A model generated the notes under the pieces. That model was not told where the DNA came from and searched no databases. It saw only the letters and a list, made by a program, of their open reading frames with translations. Below, piece by piece: positions 15,669 to 22,669 of a stretch of DNA of 33,135 bases (position 1 is its first letter; the number at the start of each line of letters is the position of its first letter). The stretch lies in the NCBI RefSeq assembly GCF_012911005.2, contig NZ_WTVS01000061.1:1-33135 (forward strand). The letters are read 5' to 3'. Made by a program: the position numbers and the translations under genes. Source of the stretch: Aromatoleum toluolicum. Its GTDB lineage: Bacteria; Pseudomonadota; Gammaproteobacteria; Burkholderiales; Rhodocyclaceae.

Positions 15669-16510
15669 TCGATGTGATGCTCCAGGTCGAAACCCGCGCC
15701 CTCGTCCTCGCCGAGCACGCGCACCAGCCAGGGCATCACCGCCTCGAGCGTCTGCGGCAGCACCCACGGCGGATTGACGATGTAGAGGCCACTGCCGAAC
15801 ATCCCGATGCCGTCGCGCGTCGGTTTGCGCACCGCGAGACGCACGTCGAGCCAGCTCTCGGCACCGAGGTCGGCCAGACGCTCCGGCAGCTGCCGTGCTT
15901 CGGGCCTCGCAAGCATCGGGTACCACACCGCATACGTGCCGCCCGGAAAGCGCTTCATCGCGTCCGCGACGGTTTCCACCACGCGGCGGTAATCCTCCTT
16001 CACCTCGTACGGCGGATCGATCAGCGCCACGGCACGCCGCGCCGGCGGCGGCAGGAGCCCGCGCAACCCGCTAAACCCGTCGGCCTTGCGGATCAGCACG
16101 CGATCCGTGTCGCGCGCGAAGGTCTGTTCGAGCAGCGATACGTCGGCCGGATGCAGCTCGAACAGGCGCATGCGGTCCTGATCGCGCAGTTGCGTCATGG
16201 CCAGCGCGGGGGAGCCCGGGTAGAAGGTCAGGCGCCGGTGCGGATTGAACTGGGCGACCGCGTCGATGTAGGCGCGCAGCGCCTCCGGCAGATCGTCGCG
16301 TTCCCACAGGCGTCCGATCCCCCCGGCGAATTCCGCGGTCTTGCCGGCCTGTTCGCTGTCGAGCGCATAGCAACCCGCACCGGCATGCGTGTCGATGTAC
16401 CACCACGGCTTGTCCTTGCGGTTGAAATAGCGCAGCAGCTCGATCAGGACGAAGTGCTTGAGGACGTCGGCATGGTTGCCGGCATGGAAGGCGTGGCGGT
16501 AACTGAGCAT
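15665..16510 (-). CDS. rlmJ: 23S rRNA (adenine-2030-N6)-methyltransferase RlmJ
   Basis: This 281-residue SAM-dependent RNA methyltransferase modifies A2030 of 23S rRNA. The N terminus MLSYRHAFHAGNHADVLKH is diagnostic. The SAM region contains YIDTHAGAGCY, and the catalytic motif for N6-adenine methylation is DPPYE, within ALIDPPYEVKEDY. Length matches the family. It is the first gene of a leftward run (rlmJ, MazG-like, then PiT and DUF3301) and diverges from the gamma-carbonic anhydrase gene across 98 bases. Confidence 0.96.
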   Translation of the reverse strand: MLSYRHAFHAGNHADVLKHFVLIELLRYFNRKDKPWWYIDTHAGAGCYALDSEQAGKTAEFAGGIGRLWERDDLPEALRAYIDAVAQFNPHRRLTFYPGSPALAMTQLRDQDRMRLFELHPADVSLLEQTFARDTDRVLIRKADGFSGLRGLLPPPARRAVALIDPPYEVKEDYRRVVETVADAMKRFPGGTYAVWYPMLARPEARQLPERLADLGAESWLDVRLAVRKPTRDGIGMFGSGLYIVNPPWVLPQTLEAVMPWLVRVLGEDEGAGFDLEHHIE

Positions 16511-16608
16511 GGAGGATGCGGAACGGAGTCAGGCGCCGAATCCTAACACTGCCTGCTATCATTGCGGGCCGCTGGCGCGCAACGCCGGCTCCAACGGAGA
16601 CAAGAAAG

Positions 16609-17157
16609 ATGGCGATTTACGCCCTGGGCGAACATACCCCGAGCTTCGGCGAAGGGTGCTGGGTTGCGGACAACGCCACGGTGATCGGGCGTGTGGAAGC
16701 CGGATCCAACGTGAGCGTCTGGTACAACGTCGTGATCCGCGGCGATAACGATCCGATCACGATCGGCGACAACACCAACATCCAGGACGGCTCGGTCCTG
16801 CACACCGACGACGGCGTGCCGCTGAAGATCGGCTCCGGCGTCACCGTCGGGCACATGGTCATGCTGCACGGCTGCACGGTCGGCGACGACACGCTCATCG
16901 GCATCAATGCGGTCGTCCTCAACCACGCCGTGATCGGCAAGAACTGCATCATCGGCGCCAATGCGCTGATTCCGGAAGGCAAGGTCATCCCCGACCGCTC
17001 TCTGGTCGTCGGTTCGCCGGGGCGCATCATCCGCGAACTCACCGACGAGGACATCGCCGACCTGCGCCAGAATGCCCTGAACTATGTGCAGAACTCGCGC
17101 ATGTACGCCGCCGACCTGCGCCACATCACGCCCGACCTGCCCAAGCGCCGCGACTGA
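16609..17157 (+). CDS. Gamma-carbonic anhydrase family protein (YrdA-like)
   Basis: This 182-residue left-handed beta-helix protein is built from hexapeptide repeats, for example IGDNTNIQDGSVLH and IGINAVVLNHAVIGKNCIIG. Candidate zinc ligands are the histidine in SVLHTDD and two in GHMVMLHGC, the arrangement of gamma-class carbonic anhydrases and the YrdA/PaaY group. It would act as a trimer in the cytoplasm, but many members of this group have weak or no measured carbonic anhydrase activity. The ATG at 16609 follows a GGAGACAAG ribosome site; the upstream in-frame ATG at 16516 would fall in the intergenic region. Confidence 0.93.
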   Translation: MAIYALGEHTPSFGEGCWVADNATVIGRVEAGSNVSVWYNVVIRGDNDPITIGDNTNIQDGSVLHTDDGVPLKIGSGVTVGHMVMLHGCTVGDDTLIGINAVVLNHAVIGKNCIIGANALIPEGKVIPDRSLVVGSPGRIIRELTDEDIADLRQNALNYVQNSRMYAADLRHITPDLPKRRD

Positions 17158-17196
17158 GCGGGCCGCTGCGGGTTCCTGCCAAGCCCACGGGGAACG

Positions 17197-18093
17197 TCAT
17201 CCGCGTTCCACGTGCGCTTGTCCGGATGTCGCCGCCGGCGGATGTCGCGCGAGCCAGATCACCGCACCAAGGATCACCGCCCCGCCGAGCACCTGATTGG
17301 GATCGATCGCCTCGCCGAGGAAGATTGCCGCGAGCACGAAGGTGACGACCGGCTCGAGCGTCGACAAGCATGCGGCATCGGCCGCACCCAGTTTCTGCAG
17401 TCCTATGAAGAAGCTGACCATCGCAACCACGGTGGACACGACGGCGATCAGCAGCACGGCGACCCAGCCCATCGTCCCCTGCGGCCACGCGGCGCCGGAA
17501 ACTCCGATCAGGCCACCGAACACCACGGCCGCAGCCATCATCACCACGGTCGCGCTCGCCAGCGGCGCCTCCTGGCTCATCACGCGGTTGCCGACGAGGA
17601 TGTAGACGGAATAGATCAGGGCCGCGCTCACCCCGAGAACGACCCCCAACGGCCGTCCGCTGAGCTCGCCGCCGATCGTCAGCGCCGTTCCCGCCAACGC
17701 GGTCAGCACAGCCAGCACCCGCCCCGTCGTGAGCCGTTGCCGCAGGAACACCGCGCCGAGGACCGTCACGAGGACCGGGTAGAGATACAGCAGCAGCGCC
17801 ACCAAACCTGCCGAGGCGTAATTCAGCGCCTCGAAGAACGCGTACGACTGGGCGACGTATCCGATTCCGCCCATCGCCGCGAGAATCGCCGCATTCCGCA
17901 CGGAAGGCCAGCGGCGCCCCGTCGCAAGCATCACGGCGGCCATGAGCACGGCGGAAATCACGAAACGCAGGAACAAAACCGTCACGACGTCCGCACCGCT
18001 GTCGCGCGCGAAACGGGCAAAGATCGCCATCGCCCCGAAGGCCGATGCCGATAGTGCGACGTAAGCCGCGCCGACGAAGCGCTCGTTCTGCAT
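17197..18093 (-). CDS. EamA/DMT-family transporter
   Basis: This is a 298-residue inner-membrane protein with about ten helices arranged as two EamA repeats of the drug/metabolite transporter superfamily. The first repeat includes SAFGAMAIFARFARDSGADVV and the loop SYAFFEALNYASAGLVALLLYLYPVLVTVLGA; the second ends ACLSTLEPVVTFVLAAIFLGEAIDPNQVLGGAVILGAV, whose LEPV and LGE motifs are typical. It probably exports a small metabolite such as an amino acid or related compound, but the substrate is unknown. The ATG at 18093 is preceded by GAGAGGGCGG. It is divergent from the ABC-F gene across 259 bases. Confidence 0.88.
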   Translation of the reverse strand: MQNERFVGAAYVALSASAFGAMAIFARFARDSGADVVTVLFLRFVISAVLMAAVMLATGRRWPSVRNAAILAAMGGIGYVAQSYAFFEALNYASAGLVALLLYLYPVLVTVLGAVFLRQRLTTGRVLAVLTALAGTALTIGGELSGRPLGVVLGVSAALIYSVYILVGNRVMSQEAPLASATVVMMAAAVVFGGLIGVSGAAWPQGTMGWVAVLLIAVVSTVVAMVSFFIGLQKLGAADAACLSTLEPVVTFVLAAIFLGEAIDPNQVLGGAVILGAVIWLARHPPAATSGQAHVERG

Positions 18094-18352
18094 CCGCCCT
18101 CTCCGACAAAAACCGCGAAGCTTGCCGAAGCCGTGGGACGCGGTCAATGAAGTTTGGCTATCTGCGGCTTGGCCTGGCCCTGATACAGGGAGCGCTGGAA
18201 CCATAGCGCCTTCGCCTGCAGCACCAATACACCCCCAAAGCACGTATCCTTGCGTCCTTCCCGATTCGGTCGAGCTCCGCAGTGCGGTCCCGTGCGCGTT
18301 CGTTCCCCTATCCGCCTGCAACTGCAATCCCCAGACACCAGAGCCTTAATTC
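18094..18352. other. Intergenic region between EamA transporter and ABC-F genes
   Basis: No convincing gene is seen in these 259 bases. A short hairpin (GCGCT at 18192-18196, AGCGC at 18205-18209, 8-base loop) is present but is not followed by a T run. A reverse-strand frame of 64 codons is discussed under rejected items. Promoters for both divergent genes presumably lie here, without a clear consensus match. Confidence 0.4.
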
Positions 18353-20287
18353 ATGATCACCCTCAAGGACGTCACCCTGCGTCGTGGCGCCAAGGTGCTG
18401 CTCGACAACACCTCCGTCACCCTCAACCCCGGCGAAAAGGTCGGTCTGGTCGGGCGCAACGGCGCCGGCAAGTCCTCGCTGTTCGGCCTGCTCAACGGCA
18501 CGCTGCATGAAGACGCAGGCGACTTCACCATGCCGGCGGCTTGGCGCATGGCACAGGTCGCGCAGGACATGCCGGAGACCAGCCAGTCTGCGACCGACTT
18601 CGTGATCGAGGGCGATACCGCCCTGCTCGCTGCCCAGCAGGAAGTCGCCGCCGCAGAAGCCAGCGACGACGGCGAACGCATGGCCTACGCTTACATGGCC
18701 CTGCACGACGCGGGTGCGCACGACGCGCAGGCGCGTTCCCAGGCGCTGATCCTCGGGCTCGGTTTCAAGACCACCGAACTATGCAATCCGGTGAACAGCT
18801 TCTCCGGCGGCTGGCGCATGCGCCTGCAACTGGCCCGCGCGCTGATGTGCCCGTCCGACCTGCTGCTGCTCGACGAACCGACCAACCACCTCGACCTCGA
18901 CGCCCTCGTGTGGCTCGAAGCCTGGCTCAAGCGCTACACCGGCACGCTGGTCGTCATCAGCCACGACCGCGAGTTCCTCGACGCCATCACCGACGTCACT
19001 GTGCACATCGACAACCACAAGCTGACCCGCTATGGCGGCAACTACTCCACGTTCGAGGACACCCGCGCCCTGCAGCTCGAGCTGCAGCAGAACGCCTACG
19101 CCAAGCAGCAGGACAAGATCGCCCACCTGCAGAAGTTCATCGCCCGCTTCAAGGCCAAGGCCAGCAAGGCCAAGCAGGCCCAGAGCCGCGTCAAGGCGCT
19201 GGACCGCATGGACAAGCTCGCGCCGGTGCTCGCCAGTGCCGACTTCACCTTCGAGTTCAAGGAACCGCTCAACCTGCCCAACCCCATGCTGGCGATGGAG
19301 GAAGCCTGCTTCGGCTATCCGCCGCCCGACGACGCCCCCGCAGGCACGCCGCCGACGGTGATCGTGCGTGGAGTGAACAAGTCGGTGATGGCCGGCGAGC
19401 GCATCGGCATCCTCGGCGCCAACGGTCGCGGCAAGTCCACCCTGGTGAAGACCATCGCCCGCGACCTCGCCCCCACCAGCGGCGTCGTCACCGAGGGTAA
19501 GGGGCTGCGCATCGGCTATTTCGCGCAGCAGGAGCTGGACGTGCTACGCCCGCAGGACAACCCGCTCGAACACATGGTGCGCATGGCGCGCGAAGGGCTG
19601 CCGGCCGGCCAGAGCGGTCGCGAGCAGGACCTGCGCACCTTCCTTGGCACCTTCAACTTCAGTGGCGACATGGTGCAGCAGCCGGTGGGCACCATGAGCG
19701 GCGGCGAAAAGGCGCGGCTCGTGCTGTGCATGCTCGTATGGCAGCGCCCCAACCTGCTGTTGCTGGACGAACCGACCAACCACCTCGACCTCGCGACCCG
19801 CGAAGCGCTGGCGATGGCGCTCAACGAATTCGAGGGCACGGTGATGCTGGTCTCCCACGACCGCGCCCTGCTGCGCTCGGTGTGCGACGAGTTCTGGCTG
19901 GTGGCACGCGGCGGCGTCGAGCCTTTCGACGGCGATCTGGACGACTACCAGCAATACCTGCTCGACGAAGCCCGCCGCGCACGCGAAGAGCTCAAGGCCT
20001 CACTCAAGAGTCCGAAACACGAGCCCGCGCCGGCACCGGTCGCAGCCCACCGGGTCAGCCCGGAGAAGCTCAAGAGCCTCAAGCGCGACCTGGGCAAGCT
20101 TGAGCAGACGATCCTGGAAGTACAGGCGCGGAAGCACGCCACCGAAGCCCGGCTGGCCGGCTCGCCGTCGGTGCAGCTACTCGCCGAATTGGGCAAGGAG
20201 TTGCAGCAGATCGAGGAAACCCTGAACGCCCACGAGGACAGCTGGCTGCAGCTTTCCGAGGAAATCGAAGCGGCAAGCCGGGGCTAG
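18353..20287 (+). CDS. ABC-F family ATPase, YheS-like
   Basis: This 644-residue soluble protein has two ATP-binding cassettes in tandem and no membrane domain, the ABC-F plan of ribosome-associated translation factors. The N terminus ITLKDVTLRRGAKVLLDN resembles YheS. Walker A motifs are GRNGAGKSS (near residue 33) and GANGRGKST (near 355). ABC signatures are FSGGW (near 150) and MSGGEKAR (near 447). Both Walker B motifs read LLLLDEPTNHLD-like. The linker between cassettes is rich in lysine, glutamine and alanine, as expected for the P-site tRNA interaction motif. A C-terminal coiled coil (about residues 560-640) completes the protein. It probably resolves stalled ribosomes. Confidence 0.93.
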   Translation: MITLKDVTLRRGAKVLLDNTSVTLNPGEKVGLVGRNGAGKSSLFGLLNGTLHEDAGDFTMPAAWRMAQVAQDMPETSQSATDFVIEGDTALLAAQQEVAAAEASDDGERMAYAYMALHDAGAHDAQARSQALILGLGFKTTELCNPVNSFSGGWRMRLQLARALMCPSDLLLLDEPTNHLDLDALVWLEAWLKRYTGTLVVISHDREFLDAITDVTVHIDNHKLTRYGGNYSTFEDTRALQLELQQNAYAKQQDKIAHLQKFIARFKAKASKAKQAQSRVKALDRMDKLAPVLASADFTFEFKEPLNLPNPMLAMEEACFGYPPPDDAPAGTPPTVIVRGVNKSVMAGERIGILGANGRGKSTLVKTIARDLAPTSGVVTEGKGLRIGYFAQQELDVLRPQDNPLEHMVRMAREGLPAGQSGREQDLRTFLGTFNFSGDMVQQPVGTMSGGEKARLVLCMLVWQRPNLLLLDEPTNHLDLATREALAMALNEFEGTVMLVSHDRALLRSVCDEFWLVARGGVEPFDGDLDDYQQYLLDEARRAREELKASLKSPKHEPAPAPVAAHRVSPEKLKSLKRDLGKLEQTILEVQARKHATEARLAGSPSVQLLAELGKELQQIEETLNAHEDSWLQLSEEIEAASRG

Positions 20288-20406
20288 CCGCGATGCGGCA
20301 GTCATCGCGCTACGGTGCGCCGCTGCGAGAATCGGCCCCACCGCACAGGAACTCCTGTCGCCATCTCCCGTCCATCCCCTAAGCCACGCCACAAGCAGGA
20401 ACCCGC

Positions 20407-20751
20407 ATGCAACGCGATCCGAGACTCGACGCCCTGTTCAACAACCTGAAGCAGCCCCCGCCCAAGCCAGTCGGCCCGCTGCAGAAGATTGCCGCGATCG
20501 CCGCCACCGTGCTCGTGTTCGGCCTGGCGCTGACCTTCTCCATCCTGTTCTTTGCGGTAGTGGTGGCAGTGGGAGGGCTGATCTGGGGCTATATTTGGTG
20601 GAAGACCCGCAATCTGCGCAAGGTGATGCAGGAAGCGCAGGCGCAGGCCAGGGGACCCGCCCCGCGACGCCCGGCCGCCGACGGTACGGTGATCGAAGGC
20701 GAAGTGCTGCGCGAAATTCGGGAAGAGGGTCGTGAGGACCCACGCAACTGA
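20407..20751 (+). CDS. Small hypothetical membrane protein
   Basis: This 114-residue protein has a proline-rich N-terminal segment, one long or two closely spaced hydrophobic helices (about residues 27-60, including VLVFGLALTFSILFFAVVVAV and the aromatic LIWGYIWWKTR end), and a charged C-terminal tail. I do not recognise a named domain. It follows the ABC-F gene by 119 bases in the same orientation and converges with the RIO kinase gene. The tail is acidic and probably cytoplasmic. Confidence 0.7.
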   Translation: MQRDPRLDALFNNLKQPPPKPVGPLQKIAAIAATVLVFGLALTFSILFFAVVVAVGGLIWGYIWWKTRNLRKVMQEAQAQARGPAPRRPAADGTVIEGEVLREIREEGREDPRN

Positions 20752-20755
20752 CTCC

Positions 20756-20774
20756 GGCGGCAAGGTTTTCCGCC
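20756..20774. terminator. Possible bidirectional terminator hairpin between convergent genes
   Basis: GGCGG (20756-20760) and CCGCC (20770-20774) can form a 5-bp stem with a 9-base loop that contains TTTT, exactly between the convergent small membrane protein and RIO kinase genes. The stem is short and a downstream T run is missing, so this is weak. Confidence 0.3.
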
Positions 20775-20786
20775 TAATCTGTCCAG

Positions 20787-21635
20787 CTACATGGACTCGT
20801 CCATGCGCGCCCGCCGCGCGGCATCTTCGGCGCGCGCCGCCTCTATGACCTGCATGACTTCGTCGAGGTCGGCGAGGGTCTCGTCACGCTTGAATTGCCC
20901 GGTGAGTTCGACCTCCGGGTGCAGACTGCCGGCCTCGTAGAGCGACCAGATTTCCTTGCCGTAATCGGTCGTCAGTAGTTCCGGCGCGAACTGGCCGAAG
21001 TAGGCGGCGAGGTTGTCGACGTCCCGCTCCAGCATGCGGCTGGCGTTGTTGTTGGCTGCCGCGTCGATCGCCTGCGGCAGGTCGATGATCACCGGCCCAT
21101 CGGCATCGACCAGGATGTTGTATTCGGACAGGTCGCCATGCACGATGCCCGCACACAGCATGCGCACCACCTGCCGCACGAGAAAGGCGTGGTATCGCAG
21201 CGCGTCCTCTTCGCTCATCACGATGTCGTTGAGCCGCGGCGCCGGTTCACCGTTCTCGTCGGCCACCAGCTCCATCAGTAACACGCCTTCGTGGAAATTG
21301 TACGGTGTCGGCACGCGCACGCCGGCCGCGGCCAGGCGATACAGCGCATCGACCTCGGCGCTTTGCCAGGCGGCCTCCTGCTCCTGCCGCCCATAGCGCG
21401 AACCCTTTGCCATCGCGCGCGCCTGCCGGCTGTTCTTGACCTTGCGGCCTTCGGTGTAGTCGACCGCCTGACGGAAGGCGCGCTTGTTGGCCTCCTTGTA
21501 GACCTTGGCGCAGCGCACTTCATCGCCACACTCGACGACGAAGACCATCGCCTCCTTGCCGCTCATCAACTGGCGCGTGACGCGATCGACGAGGCCGTCG
21601 GTCACCAGTGGCTCGATTCTGCTTGGGGTTTTCAT
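20787..21635 (-). CDS. RIO-family serine/threonine kinase
   Basis: This 282-residue protein has the RIO kinase fold, known mainly from ribosome maturation in eukaryotes and archaea and present in a subset of bacteria. The RIO nucleotide loop appears as LMSGKEAMVFVV (near residues 23-34), the ATP lysine is K44 in RCAKVYKEANKRAFR, the catalytic loop is GIVHGDLSEYNILV, and the metal aspartate is in VIIDLPQAID. These match the RIO1-type motifs STGKEA, HxDxSExN and IDxxQ. The ATG at 21635 follows an AGGA site; an upstream ATG at 21671 is possible. The substrate in bacteria is not established. Confidence 0.88.
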   Translation of the reverse strand: MKTPSRIEPLVTDGLVDRVTRQLMSGKEAMVFVVECGDEVRCAKVYKEANKRAFRQAVDYTEGRKVKNSRQARAMAKGSRYGRQEQEAAWQSAEVDALYRLAAAGVRVPTPYNFHEGVLLMELVADENGEPAPRLNDIVMSEEDALRYHAFLVRQVVRMLCAGIVHGDLSEYNILVDADGPVIIDLPQAIDAAANNNASRMLERDVDNLAAYFGQFAPELLTTDYGKEIWSLYEAGSLHPEVELTGQFKRDETLADLDEVMQVIEAARAEDAARRARMDESM

Positions 21636-21738
21636 ACTTTGGTCCTGCTGAACTGCATGGAAATTGGGCAAAGCCGATTAGGTTACACCCTTACACCCTC
21701 ATCTCGGGGCACAACCGTCGTTCGGGTAGAATCTGCAC

Positions 21739-22242
21739 ATGACCTCAGATGCAATGAACGAAGCCGAAATGGACGACGGAGTCGTCCGCGTGAAAGAGCC
21801 GCGCCTGTGGCAGGACGACGGCTGGACCGCCCGCGTCATCAAGAACATGGACGACGATGGATGGGCGGTCGAAATGATCAAGGATGGCGAGCCCGAGCCC
21901 GCCTTGGTCGGCCCCTGGACAATGGGGCGCGACAAGAAGAACCCGAAGCCCCTTGACTCCTCTGCATTCAACACCCTGGTCAAGACCGCCTCGGAAGTCC
22001 TGCGCCGCCATGAGCAACAGCTGCATGCGACGCTTCACAAGAAGCTCACCGTGAACACCGACGCCGGCCCGGTCAGCGTCACACTCGACATCGTTGCCGA
22101 CGAATACGATCCCCATGCCCTGCTGGGGGCTTACGACGCTGCGGGCGAAGAACTGGCCCGACTGCGCGTGGATGCGGGATTCAAACTGACCACGGCCAGC
22201 GCGCAGGCGTGGCTCGAGGATGACTTCCGCAGGCCTGGCTGA
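21739..22242 (+). CDS. Hypothetical protein
   Basis: This 167-residue soluble protein has an acidic N-terminal segment with tryptophan-rich WQDDGWTARVIKNMDDDGWAV, which reads as two short beta hairpins, then a helical stretch and a C-terminal strand-rich part. I do not recognise a domain. Its ending FKLTTASAQAWLEDDFRRPG resembles the end of the decayed coding remnant that directly follows in another frame, suggesting an ancient duplication or gene fusion here. It is divergent from the RIO kinase gene across 103 bases. Confidence 0.65.
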   Translation: MTSDAMNEAEMDDGVVRVKEPRLWQDDGWTARVIKNMDDDGWAVEMIKDGEPEPALVGPWTMGRDKKNPKPLDSSAFNTLVKTASEVLRRHEQQLHATLHKKLTVNTDAGPVSVTLDIVADEYDPHALLGAYDAAGEELARLRVDAGFKLTTASAQAWLEDDFRRPG

Positions 22243-22418
22243 TCGCCATTTGCGGCGAACACGCGATTGTTGAGCTGGAACTCACCAAGGACACGGCGCC
22301 TGGCTACAAGGCCGGCTTACTCGATGAACTGACGAAGCTGGAGGTGTTCAACTACGCCCGTTACCGGTTGACGCTGAGCGCTACGCAAGCCTGGAATGAC
22401 GCCGGCCGCCCACAATGA
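22224..22418 (+). pseudogene. Decayed coding remnant with no start codon
   Basis: A frame different from that of the preceding gene stays open from just after a stop at 22221-22223 to a TGA at 22416-22418. It reads as natural protein: LIAICGEHAIVELELTKD, then LDELTKLEVFNYARYRLTL, then SATQAWNDAGRPQ. No ATG or GTG occurs early in the frame. Its end resembles the C terminus of the upstream gene (the SAQAW and SATQAW motifs and a following RP). This is best explained as the tail of a related gene that lost its front part by deletion, or as a frameshifted extension of the upstream gene. Confidence 0.5.
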
Positions 22419-22669
22419 GCGCGTAGTGGCGTCATCCGCTCTTCGACTACCGGGGGTAATTGTCTTCGAGGGGCTCGCGCGTCTGAACGAAGAGAACGTA
22501 GGTGTGCCGACGAACCCGCCAACTTCTCCCACAAGCTCTGCCGGCGAACTGCAGTGAGAGGCGGTCGATAAGATGCAGGGAGCCGGCGGGCAGGTGCGTG
22601 GCTGAGGGGACACGAGGATGCGCCTCACAATGGGGCTGCGCTCGGAAAGGCAAGGCTCCTCGACCAGCC
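22419..22669. other. Non-coding or degraded stretch downstream of the Fe-S oxidoreductase gene
   Basis: No supported gene is seen in these 251 bases. Short open stretches exist on both strands but lack starts and family resemblance. The position between a truncated coding remnant and the end of a catabolic operon would suit an old recombination boundary. Confidence 0.4.

Noticed and set aside
18144-18338. 64-codon reverse frame ending in LYQGQAKPQIAKLH
   Set aside because: The last part looks somewhat protein-like, but there is no family match that I can name and no clear ribosome site, and it lies in the promoter region of two divergent genes.
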